Shown piece after piece: positions 15,997 through 24,156 of a stretch of DNA of 36,232 nt. Source of the DNA: Oscillibacter sp. CAG:241. GTDB lineage: Bacteria; Bacillota; Clostridia; Oscillospirales; Oscillospiraceae. A program made the position numbers and the translations under genes. The stretch spans positions 1-36,232 of the forward strand of contig FR884118.1 of NCBI GenBank assembly GCA_000435975.1, given 5' to 3'. Each line of letters begins with the position of its first letter. Position 1 is the stretch's first letter. Under the pieces are notes generated by a model that was given only the letters and a program-made list of their open reading frames with translations, had not been told where the DNA came from and searched no databases.

Positions 15997-16025
15997 ATTA
16001 TAACACACTCACATGCCCTGGACAA
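15997..16025 (-). promoter_or_regulatory. Promoter of the small RNA, straddling the end of spoIVB
   Basis: TTGTCC (-35, 16020-16025) and TATAAT (-10, 15997-16002) are exactly 17 nt apart on the minus strand. The -35 lies inside the codons for the conserved GIVQGM of spoIVB, while the -10 lies beyond its stop codon. Confidence 0.75.
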
Positions 16026-16902
16026 TGCCCCCGGTGGCCTCCAGCAGCCGGGGGTCCGTGACCTTCAGCAGCAGGTCCCGGCCGTCCCGGTTTGCGGGGC
16101 ACAGCCGCACGATCTCCACGGTGTATTCCTGGGTATCATCTCCGGAGATGGTGGACAAAATAACAGCGGGGCCGATGGTCACCTCGCTGCGCCGGGCCAC
16201 GGGCAGTGCCGCGCCGGATACAAAGCCGCCTTCTGCCACAGTGCCGAAAATGCCGCCGCTGGTATTGGCGGACACGGTGCCCACATCGTGCTGCACGGTG
16301 AAGTCGCCCTTCAGCTGTCCCGGGTCGCCCTTCTGTCCCTTTTTCACGGCCTTCACGGTAGTCTCCATAATGGAACCGCTGGACAGCGGCATCAGCTGGG
16401 CCGTGTCCGTATCGGTGATGCCGTGGCCCAGAGCGCCATAGGCGCCGGTGTCCGGGTCATAGAAGGTCAGCGTCCCCACGCCCGCCATAGAGTCCCGTGT
16501 CCAGGCGCCCAGACGCCAGGAGCCATCCTCCGCCTGCACCGGCACGGCGGTGACGGTAAGGCTTTTGCCGTCCCGGCGCAGGCCCACGGCTGCAGGCGTT
16601 CCGCCGGCGGCCTGCAGCAGAGCCTGCAAATCCTCGGCGGACGTGATCCTTTCGCCGTTGCAGCTGACGATCAGGTCCCCCTCCTGTATGCCGCAGTCGC
16701 GGGCCGGGCACGGACCGTCGCTGGAGGTAGACACCACCAGCACGCCATCGGCAAACAGCTTGATGCCCACCGCCTTCCCCACAGGGATCAAGGTGCGCTG
16801 GTCGGCCCATACCGTCTGGCAGCACAGGGCCCCGGTGAGCAGCACGGCCAGCAGCCATGCGGCCGGCCTGCGTATGCGTCGCTTTTTTTGCGTTTCATAC
16901 AT
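16009..16902 (-). CDS. spoIVB: SpoIVB-like S55 peptidase, truncated just before the catalytic serine
   Basis: ATG start with AGGGGTG 5 nt upstream. The 297-residue product has an N-terminal membrane/signal segment, the conserved IPVGKAVGIKLFADGVLVVS, a PDZ domain (about 60-120), and an S55 peptidase region with RDSMAGVGTLTFYDP, the catalytic His in GALGHGITD and the catalytic Asp in LLKVTDPRLL. It ends GGIVQGM followed by TGA. In B. subtilis SpoIVB this motif continues MSGSPIIQ, where the first Ser is the nucleophile, and about 45 more residues follow. Both are absent, and the next bases do not encode them in another frame. SpoIVB normally cleaves SpoIVFA to activate pro-sigma-K processing during sporulation. 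This copy should be inactive as a protease unless the 3' part is rejoined. It lies behind the addAB terminator. Confidence 0.9.
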   Translation of the reverse strand: MYETQKKRRIRRPAAWLLAVLLTGALCCQTVWADQRTLIPVGKAVGIKLFADGVLVVSTSSDGPCPARDCGIQEGDLIVSCNGERITSAEDLQALLQAAGGTPAAVGLRRDGKSLTVTAVPVQAEDGSWRLGAWTRDSMAGVGTLTFYDPDTGAYGALGHGITDTDTAQLMPLSSGSIMETTVKAVKKGQKGDPGQLKGDFTVQHDVGTVSANTSGGIFGTVAEGGFVSGAALPVARRSEVTIGPAVILSTISGDDTQEYTVEIVRLCPANRDGRDLLLKVTDPRLLEATGGIVQGM

Positions 16903-16926
16903 GCGATCACCCCTGTTTTTGAATTT

Positions 16927-16940
16927 TGTCGCCGGCGACA
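16927..16940. promoter_or_regulatory. Perfect 14-bp palindrome upstream of spoIVB
   Basis: TGTCGCCGGCGACA is a perfect palindrome 24 nt upstream of the spoIVB start codon, in the 105-nt gap after the addAB terminator. It could bind a dimeric regulator. I did not find a convincing sigma-F or sigma-G promoter beside it. Confidence 0.35.
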
Positions 16941-17007
16941 GAGTTACTTTGCGCGAATCGCCCGGCTTTCATGTCCGCTAAATATAGGATGCATTTCCGC
17001 CGCAGGC

Positions 17008-17040
17008 AAAAAAAGCGCCGCAGACAGCAGTCTGCGGCGC
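17008..17040 (-). terminator. Terminator of addAB
   Basis: GCGCCGCAGAC and GTCTGCGGCGC form a perfect 11-bp GC-rich stem with an AGCA loop. On the minus strand it is followed by seven T residues. It lies about 120 nt after the addA stop codon. Confidence 0.92.
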
Positions 17041-17160
17041 AAAGCCGGAAAAAATTTCAAATTTTATCGGATCTCATAGCGCTTGGGGTCCCTGGGCAGA
17101 CACAGCTCCGGCACCAGGCCCACTACGAACACGCTGCCGGAAATAGCGGAGATGAAGCCA

Positions 17161-20100
17161 TTACAGCGTCACCTGGCATCCGGGGCCGAAGAAATACAGC
17201 ACCCGCTCCGCCACCGGTGCTTCCAGCACCCGGCTCAGGGCCTGACTGTAGGCCGTCAGCTGGGGGCGATACAGCTCCGCCCGCTGGGCGGCCTCCTGGG
17301 GCAGGATGCGGTCCGTTTTGAAGTCCACAATGACCAAGCCCTGCTCCGTCCGGAAGGCGCAGTCCACCACGCCCTGGAGCATCAGCTCATCCTCCGGCTC
17401 CGCCTCCGGATCATACAGCGACGCTGGCAGCAGCAGAGAGAACCGGTACTCCCGGTACACCTCCCCCGCCCGGCGGATGCGCTCCGCCAGAGGCGAGGCC
17501 AGGAACCGGCGCACCTGCTCCAGCTCCAGGGACGCCGCCCGCTCCGGCGTCAGCAGATGCCGGGCCAGCAGGGCCTGCACCTGCTGCTCCGGCTCCGGGC
17601 CGCTCAGGTCCAGATACTGCATCAGCAGATGCATGGCCGTACCCCGCTGGGCTGCGGACAAAGGCCGCTCCCCTATCAGAAAGCGCGGCGTTTCCACCTG
17701 CACCTGACGCACCCGGCGGACGGTACCCTGGGCGATCTCCTCATCCAGCTCCCGGCCCTTCAGCTGGGTGGCCGTGACCTTGGTGGGAATGCGGCAGGCT
17801 GCCGGGTGGGGATAGTCCAGCTCCTGGACCTCCACAGGGCCGCTTTCGCGCGCCTCCTCCGGCGTGCTGTCCCGCTCCCGGAGAGCCGGCGCCACGGGAT
17901 TTTCCCACACCTGCACCTGCCATCCGCCTCCGGCGCCTGTCAGGGTCTGGGGCTCCGTCTCCGCCCAGCGGCGGATGGGCTCCCCCTCCGGGGCGCACAG
18001 CAGCGGCAGCAGCAGCCAGTCCCCGGGGCATTTTGCCCCGGCCACCGCCTCCGGCGGCGCGGGCATCTCCGCCAGCACTGCCAGGTCCGCCGCCCGTTTC
18101 CGGGCGTGGGACATGCAGTCCACGCAGATGAGCTTCTCCTTGGCCCGGGTCAGGGCCACGTACAGAATGCGCATTTCCTCGGCCTTGCTCTCCCGGGTCA
18201 GGGCCGCCGCCACGGCGGATTTGGTAACGGTATCGTACCGGATCCGCCGCTGCCGGTCCACCCGCTCGGTGCCCAGCCCCAGCTGGGGATGCACCAGCAC
18301 CGGCCGGTGGAAGTCGTCGGCGTTGAAGCGCTTGTGCAGGTCCGCCAGGATCACCACCGGGAACTCCAGTCCCTTGGACCGATGGACGCTCATGATCTGC
18401 ACGCCGCTGCCGGTGGCCTGGGTGGAGATAGGCGGCTGACGTCCTTCCTCCAGCAGGTCGTGGAGCTGGGTCACGAAGTCAAACAGGCCGCCGCGCCCTG
18501 CCGCCGCCTGCTGCCCGGCGTAGGTATACAGGGCGATGAGGTTTTCCTTCCGGGCCGCGCCGCCCTCCATGGCCCCGAACACCGCCATGGCGTGGCACTG
18601 GGTATAGAGCTTCCACAGCAGCCGGTCCGCCGTCATGTCCCGGGCGGCCAGCCGCAGACCGTCCAGCGTCTGCCGGAAGGCCGCCGTGTCCTCATGTTCG
18701 TCCAGGCACAGGGCGTCATAGTAGTCTCCCTCCGGCAGCAGCGCCCGGATCTGGGCCAGCCGGTCCGGGGAAAAGCCAAACAGCGGCGACCGCAGCACGG
18801 CGATCAGCGGCACATCCTGCCGCGGATTGTCGATGATCTGCAAAAACGACACCATCACCGCCGCCTCCAGGGTGCTGAAAAACGCCTCGCTCTCCCCGCT
18901 GGTGCAGGGAATGTTCTCCCGCCGCAGGGCCGCCGTATAGGCCGCCAGACGCGCCCGGGGGGACCGCATGAGAATGACGATATCCTCTGGCTCCACAGGC
19001 CGGGGCTGTCCGTCCTCTCCCTGCACCGGGAAGCCCTGGTCCAGCAGCCGTCGGATGCGCCGGGCCACAAACCGGGCCTCCACCTCCGTGCGGTCGAAGG
19101 TTTCCTCCTCCGTATTCTCCACGCTGATCAGGTGCAGCTCCGGCTCCATGCCCGGCCGGGGCGGGTACGCCGCCTCCGCGCCGAAATACAGCTGCTCGTC
19201 GTCGCCGTAGTCCATCTCCCCCATTTCCCGGGACATAATGGCCCGGAACACAAAGTTGGTGCCGTCCAGCACCTCCCGCCGGGAGCGGAAATTCCGGCTC
19301 AGCAGCACCTTTCGCGGCTGGCCCTCCTCCGCCTCCGCCGCCGGGCAGTAGGACAGGTATTTCTCCAGGAAAATGGTGGGGTCCGCCAGCCGGAACCGGT
19401 AAATGCTCTGCTTCACATCGCCCACGGCGAACAGCCGTCGCTCCTCCCCGGACAGGGCCCGGAAAATGCAGTTCTGCACCTGGTTGCTGTCCTGGTATTC
19501 GTCCACCATCACCTCCCGGTAGCGGGAGGAGACCTGCTTTGCCAGCTCCGTGGGCCGTCCCTGGCCGTCGGTCAGCAGGTCGATGGCATAGTGCTCCTGG
19601 TCGGAAAAGTCCATCACGTTGCGCCGGACCTTCTCCGCCTGATAATGCAGGGTAAACTGTGCCGTCAGGCGCAGCAGGGCCAGCATGGCCGGGGCCATCT
19701 GCCGCAGATCCTCCAGCAGCTCCGCCTCCGGCACAGAAAAGATGGCCTGAATGTCCTTCAGCGCCTTTTTGGCCTGCTCCAGCACCGCCTTGGCCCGCTC
19801 CCGGCAGGCGGCGTTCTCCTCCCCCTTGGCCACGCCCATCCGCCGGAAGGACGGCACGCCCTGGGCAAGACTGTCCCAGCCGCCGGCGGCCTTGTCCCGC
19901 AGGGCCTCCAGGTCCTGGGCCACCTCCAGAAACCGGTGGCCGTAGGCCTTGTACACGGCGGGATAGTCCGCCATATCCTCCACGGCCCGGGTCAGCCGCC
20001 GGGCCCAGAAGTCCGCCCGGCGCAGGGCGTCCTCCATGAGATACCGGCCGCAGCCGGTGTCCGCCAGCTCCTGGGGGGTGACCTCCCAGCCCTGCCGCAG

Positions 20101-20694
20101 CTGCTCCAGCCACCGCAGGGGGTGCGGGTGGCTCTGGGTCTTTTCGTGGAGGTCCAGCACCAGGGCCTCCAGCGCCCGGTCATCCCGTCCGGCTCCCAGG
20201 GTCTCCGCCAGCTGGCGGGCGTTGCCGTCCTCCTCGATGTGGGCGTAAAAATCCTCCAATACCCGGTCCAGCACCCGCCGCCGCAGCAGCATGGCCTCCT
20301 GTTCGTCCAGCACCCGGAAATCCGGGGTCAGGCTGTGCTCCTCCACCGGGGGCAGCAGGTGCACGTTCTCGCGGAGCAGTCCGGCGCAGAAGGCGTCCAC
20401 GGTTTTGATGTCCGCCTGATACACCCGCAGCGTCTGCCGCCGCAGGTGGCTGTCCCCGGGCCGGTCCGCCACCCGGCGGGTCAGCTCCTGGGCGATCTTG
20501 CCCCGCAGCTCCGCCGCTGCGGCCTTGGTATAGGTGATGATCAGGAAGTCGTCCACCTGACAGCCCTCCTGCTCCATATAGGAAAACAAGCGCTCCACCA
20601 GAACCTTCGTCTTGCCGGAGCCTGCGGCGGCGGACACCAGAAGGCTTCCGCCCCGGTCATATACGGCTGTTTCCTGCTGCGGCGTCAGCGGCAT
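17161..20694 (-). CDS. addA: ATP-dependent helicase/nuclease subunit A (AddA)
   Basis: The ATG has GGAGG about 8 nt upstream and overlaps the addB end by 10 nt. The 1177-residue length is normal for AddA. It is a UvrD-type superfamily 1A helicase fused to a RecB-type nuclease. Visible motifs are Walker A AAAGSGKT (22-29), motif II VMVDEYQDSNQVQ (about residue 395), VGDVKQSIYRFRLADP, MSVHRSKGLEFPVV and YVALTRAKEKL. The C-terminal nuclease has GVVDCAF and VDFKTDRI. With AddB it processes double-strand breaks for RecA loading and homologous recombination, stopping at Chi-like sites. All key residues that I looked for are present. Very GC-rich. Confidence 0.98.
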   Translation of the reverse strand: MPLTPQQETAVYDRGGSLLVSAAAGSGKTKVLVERLFSYMEQEGCQVDDFLIITYTKAAAAELRGKIAQELTRRVADRPGDSHLRRQTLRVYQADIKTVDAFCAGLLRENVHLLPPVEEHSLTPDFRVLDEQEAMLLRRRVLDRVLEDFYAHIEEDGNARQLAETLGAGRDDRALEALVLDLHEKTQSHPHPLRWLEQLRQGWEVTPQELADTGCGRYLMEDALRRADFWARRLTRAVEDMADYPAVYKAYGHRFLEVAQDLEALRDKAAGGWDSLAQGVPSFRRMGVAKGEENAACRERAKAVLEQAKKALKDIQAIFSVPEAELLEDLRQMAPAMLALLRLTAQFTLHYQAEKVRRNVMDFSDQEHYAIDLLTDGQGRPTELAKQVSSRYREVMVDEYQDSNQVQNCIFRALSGEERRLFAVGDVKQSIYRFRLADPTIFLEKYLSYCPAAEAEEGQPRKVLLSRNFRSRREVLDGTNFVFRAIMSREMGEMDYGDDEQLYFGAEAAYPPRPGMEPELHLISVENTEEETFDRTEVEARFVARRIRRLLDQGFPVQGEDGQPRPVEPEDIVILMRSPRARLAAYTAALRRENIPCTSGESEAFFSTLEAAVMVSFLQIIDNPRQDVPLIAVLRSPLFGFSPDRLAQIRALLPEGDYYDALCLDEHEDTAAFRQTLDGLRLAARDMTADRLLWKLYTQCHAMAVFGAMEGGAARKENLIALYTYAGQQAAAGRGGLFDFVTQLHDLLEEGRQPPISTQATGSGVQIMSVHRSKGLEFPVVILADLHKRFNADDFHRPVLVHPQLGLGTERVDRQRRIRYDTVTKSAVAAALTRESKAEEMRILYVALTRAKEKLICVDCMSHARKRAADLAVLAEMPAPPEAVAGAKCPGDWLLLPLLCAPEGEPIRRWAETEPQTLTGAGGGWQVQVWENPVAPALRERDSTPEEARESGPVEVQELDYPHPAACRIPTKVTATQLKGRELDEEIAQGTVRRVRQVQVETPRFLIGERPLSAAQRGTAMHLLMQYLDLSGPEPEQQVQALLARHLLTPERAASLELEQVRRFLASPLAERIRRAGEVYREYRFSLLLPASLYDPEAEPEDELMLQGVVDCAFRTEQGLVIVDFKTDRILPQEAAQRAELYRPQLTAYSQALSRVLEAPVAERVLYFFGPGCQVTL

Positions 20695-23600
20695 GTGCTC
20701 CCCTCCTTCCCATTTTCCGCGTCCACGAATTGCCAGAATTCCTCCGGCTTTACAGTTCTGATATAGCGCACCCGATCGCCGCCCCGGCCCTCCTGGAAGG
20801 CACAGGCCGCAGCAAAATCGCAGCGGTCGCAGGCCCGCTCCTGGGGTCCCCGTGCCACCGGGTCGGCGTCAATATTGCCGGAGCCGATCTCTCTGGCGAT
20901 CTGGTGCAGCAGGTCCTCCACATACCGGCCCAGCTTCCCCAGCTGCTCCGCCGATGCGATGCCGTCGGAAATGGAGCCGTCCTTCTTCACCCGAATGGGC
21001 AGATAATGGGGTGCTTCCAGAGCGCTGTGCTCCATAGCCCGCAGCACCTCCGGGTCCGCCAGCACCATGCCGCTGCGGCGCAGCTCCTCCTGCAGGGCAG
21101 CCTGGAGCTTTTCCGGCTGGATGCCCCGGTCCTTTTTCAGGATCACCTCCCGGGCCGGGTGATACAGTACCCCCGCCGGCACAATGGGATAGCCGAAATA
21201 GCTGCGGCCCTCCTTCTCCAGAGTGAACAGGTACAGGAGCATCTGAATACCCAGGCCGTACCGCAGGTCCGACAGGTCAAAGGCTTTTTTCCCGGTTTTG
21301 TAGTCCACCACCCGCAGATACAGCTTTCCGTCGTGGAGCCAGCCGTCCACCCGGTCCACCTTGCCGCTGACGGACAGGGTCTCATCTCCCTCGGTGACGG
21401 TAACGGCGGGCAGCTGCCCGTCCCGGCCGCCAAAGCCCAGCTCGAAGGCCACCGGTGAAAAATCCGATTGGGCCAGCTCCCCGGCCATGTCCTCCACGAT
21501 GGCGCAAGCCGCCGTCCGCAGCCGGGAAAACAGATACCGGAACCGGGCGCTTTTCTCCCGATAGCCGTCGATCTCCTCCCGGGCGTATTGGTCTATGTAT
21601 TCCCGGACCAGGCGGCGCAGCTCCTCCCGCTCCACCTGGCTCCAGCCGCCCCGGTTCTTTACCTCCCGGGCCACATTTTCCAATAAATAGTGGATGAACG
21701 TGCCGATCTCCGGGGCCTCGAAGCCCGCCGGTCGGCGCTCTCTGGCCCGCAGGCCATACTGCATGAAGTACCCGAAGTGGCACCGCTTCACCTGGTCCAT
21801 CCGGGAGGCCGACATGTGCAGGGACCGCCCATACAGGGCCTGCACCGCCTCCGGCGACAGCCGCCCCCGGCCCAGGGCGCGGCCCCGGTCCATGGCATCC
21901 AGCACCCGGTCATAGCCGCCCCGCTGCCGGAAATATCGCTCCAGTGCCCTGTCGCTGCCGGCCAGCTCCAGAGCCGTGGCAGGCAGCATCCGCCGGTAGG
22001 CCCCGTCCTCCCGCAGGACGTGCAGGTCCGGAAACAGCTTCTCCATCCGCTGCACCACGAAGGAGGGCCGCAGCTGAGCGCCGCTGATGTCCCCCACCGG
22101 CCAGCTGACGGTAAGCCGCTCCGTAGGCTGGGCCAGGCACGCGTAAATATTCTGCAGCTCGTTGTCCAGCGGGTCAAACACGGCGTCCGACAGCAGGATC
22201 TCCCGCTGCTGCAAGGTCTCCCGGTCCTCCGGGTCCAGCAGGCCGTGGCCGCTGGGCGGCATAGGCAGCACGTGGTCGTTGGCCCCCAGCAGGAACAGGC
22301 ACCTTACCCGGTGCCGGTCGTTGCGGGTGATCTCGCTGACCTTCACCTGGTCCAGGGTGGCAGGAATGGTACCCACGCTGTACTGGGTCAGCACCAGCCG
22401 CAGCAGCCGCGCAAACTCCTCACCCGTCAGCTCCGTGTCCCCCAGGATCTCCACAAATTGGTCCAGCACCCCGCAGAATATCTCCCACAGCTGCACATAT
22501 TCCTCCGCCAGCTGGGGCTGGTTCTCTGCCAGCAGCTTCCCGGCGGTTTCCTCCAGGGCCTGGGGCACACCGGCCTCCTGCAAAAATGTGTACAGGCACT
22601 CCGCCTTGCTCCTGGCGGATGATGCCGTTTTCATCCCCTGATACAGGGGCTCCAGCAGCAGACGTACCCGCCGCCGGACGCCATTGACCTGCCGCAGCCG
22701 TGCGGCGGCAGTCTCCGTCATCTCCCGTCCGTAGCCGTCGGGGCTGGCGGTCCAGTCGCTCTCCCGCAGCCACATGCCGCCCCGGATATCCCACACGATC
22801 ACATAATTCTCCAGGATATCGCACTCATCCGGGGAAATGCCCCCCAGGCCGGTCTTCAGGCAGCGGAACACGTCCTCCCGGTCAAAGCCGCCGGTAACGG
22901 CGTCCAGGGCCCCCAAAAGCATGGTGATGGGCGGCTTTTCCAGCAGATCACTGCGGCGGCTGATATAGGCCGGGATGCCGTCCCGGCGGAACACGCTCTC
23001 CAGCAGTGGGCCATAAACCTCCATATTCCGGGCGCACACGCCCATATCCCGCCAGCGGTATCCCTCAGCCGCCAGCTGCCTCAGCTGCTGGGACACCCAT
23101 TCCACCTCGGTGAAGGCCGTGGCGGCCTGATACAGGCGAATTCCCTCCGCCTGGCCCTCATAGGCCGTCTCCCGGCCAAAAAAGTGCCGCTCCAGGTGAT
23201 CCAGGGGGCCGCTCCCCTGCTTTTCGCACCACAGGACTTCCATACTCTGCCCCACACGCCGGGCCATGCGCTCCAGGCGCATCCGCTGGCGCAGAGCATT
23301 CTGAAACAGCTGTTCATTGCCCCGGTCCCCCAGCAGGGTCACGGTAACGCTGCTGGCCTGCCGCAGCACCAGCTCCAATATGCTCTCCTCCTGGCGGTTG
23401 AAATAGGAAAACCCGTCCAGATACACATCGCAGCCCCGGAGATAGTCGCTGTGCTCCAGATGCTCCCGGAGCTTCTGGAGCCGGGACCGGGCATCCATGT
23501 CTCCGTTGCGCAGCCGGGCGTCATACGCCGCATACAGTAGCGCGATATCCCGCAGCTTATCGCCCATAGCGCCCTCCAGGTCCTCTACATGTGCATAGAG

Positions 23601-24002
23601 GTCCCGGGGCCCGATCTCATAGGCGTAAAGCTCCTCCATCAGGTCCGTCAGCTGCCGCAGAAACGACGCCCGCTGACTGGGCCGCCCGAACACCCGCAGC
23701 TCCGGCGCCAGCTCCTGCAAAACCCGCCGCATGGTCAGGAGCTTTCCCCCGTTGTCCAGGGTAAACTCCGCCAGCCCTCCCGTTTCGGCCAGCACCCGGG
23801 ACGACAGACTCCGGAAGCTCAGCACCTCCGCATCCCGGGACGCCGTGGGCCCCAGGGCCCGGCACAGGTCCACCTCCGCCTCATGGGAAATATGCTCCGG
23901 CACCAGCAGCACCTGCCGCCGCAGTCCCCGGTTTTTCTCCATAGCCTCCAGTACCCGCCGGGATTTTCCGGACCCGGCCCGTCCTACCCATACAGACAGC
24001 AT
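20685..24002 (-). CDS. addB: ATP-dependent helicase/nuclease subunit B (AddB)
   Basis: The start is the ATG of MLSVWVGRAGSGKS, preceded by AAAGGAGG; the frame is open 14 codons further but lacks a ribosome site. The product has 1105 residues, normal for AddB. It has a Walker A GRAGSGKS near the N-terminus, an inactive-type helicase body, and a C-terminal nuclease with VVDYKTGKKAF near residue 900. The four Cys that hold its 4Fe-4S cluster are visible: one in VKRCHFGYFMQYG (about 740) and three in CDRCDFAAACAF (about 1055). It forms the AddAB complex with the downstream, overlapping addA. A separate promoter lies at 24075-24103. Confidence 0.98.
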   Translation of the reverse strand: MLSVWVGRAGSGKSRRVLEAMEKNRGLRRQVLLVPEHISHEAEVDLCRALGPTASRDAEVLSFRSLSSRVLAETGGLAEFTLDNGGKLLTMRRVLQELAPELRVFGRPSQRASFLRQLTDLMEELYAYEIGPRDLYAHVEDLEGAMGDKLRDIALLYAAYDARLRNGDMDARSRLQKLREHLEHSDYLRGCDVYLDGFSYFNRQEESILELVLRQASSVTVTLLGDRGNEQLFQNALRQRMRLERMARRVGQSMEVLWCEKQGSGPLDHLERHFFGRETAYEGQAEGIRLYQAATAFTEVEWVSQQLRQLAAEGYRWRDMGVCARNMEVYGPLLESVFRRDGIPAYISRRSDLLEKPPITMLLGALDAVTGGFDREDVFRCLKTGLGGISPDECDILENYVIVWDIRGGMWLRESDWTASPDGYGREMTETAAARLRQVNGVRRRVRLLLEPLYQGMKTASSARSKAECLYTFLQEAGVPQALEETAGKLLAENQPQLAEEYVQLWEIFCGVLDQFVEILGDTELTGEEFARLLRLVLTQYSVGTIPATLDQVKVSEITRNDRHRVRCLFLLGANDHVLPMPPSGHGLLDPEDRETLQQREILLSDAVFDPLDNELQNIYACLAQPTERLTVSWPVGDISGAQLRPSFVVQRMEKLFPDLHVLREDGAYRRMLPATALELAGSDRALERYFRQRGGYDRVLDAMDRGRALGRGRLSPEAVQALYGRSLHMSASRMDQVKRCHFGYFMQYGLRARERRPAGFEAPEIGTFIHYLLENVAREVKNRGGWSQVEREELRRLVREYIDQYAREEIDGYREKSARFRYLFSRLRTAACAIVEDMAGELAQSDFSPVAFELGFGGRDGQLPAVTVTEGDETLSVSGKVDRVDGWLHDGKLYLRVVDYKTGKKAFDLSDLRYGLGIQMLLYLFTLEKEGRSYFGYPIVPAGVLYHPAREVILKKDRGIQPEKLQAALQEELRRSGMVLADPEVLRAMEHSALEAPHYLPIRVKKDGSISDGIASAEQLGKLGRYVEDLLHQIAREIGSGNIDADPVARGPQERACDRCDFAAACAFQEGRGGDRVRYIRTVKPEEFWQFVDAENGKEGSTCR

Positions 24003-24074
24003 CCGCCCCGCCTCCTTTCTGACGCACTGACAGCAGGATACCATGGCTGCTGTCCCAAAAAACTCTCATCTGAC

Positions 24075-24103
24075 AGTATACCGCATTTTCCCCCCGGTGG
24101 AAA
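24075..24103 (-). promoter_or_regulatory. Promoter of addBA
   Basis: TTTCCA (-35, 24098-24103) and TATACT (-10, 24075-24080) are 17 nt apart on the minus strand, about 75 nt upstream of the addB start. The -35 is weak and the -10 is good. Confidence 0.5.
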
Positions 24104-24117
24104 GCCCCGTTAAGGCG

Positions 24118-24153
24118 AAAAAAAACGCCGCCTGCTGGGCAGGCAGCGTTTTT
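24118..24153. terminator. Terminator at the end of the polysaccharide operon, possibly bidirectional
   Basis: AACGC.GCCTGC and GCAGGC.GCGTT pair with one mismatch around a 3-nt loop, and the stem is flanked by A residues on one side and T residues on the other. It therefore works in either direction on paper. It follows the rmlD stop codon by a few nucleotides. Confidence 0.85.
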
Positions 24154-24156
24154 CTT

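Noticed and set aside
15785..15997. A 70-codon minus-strand frame within the small RNA
   Set aside because: Its only start would be a TTG that overlaps the promoter -10 and lies upstream of the expected transcript start, with no ribosome binding site.
17083..20766. A very long open frame on the plus strand opposite addA
   Set aside because: It is antisense to a gene with all AddA motifs, is rich in Arg, Gln, His, Pro and Leu, and has no recognisable domain; long antisense frames are usual in GC-rich genes.
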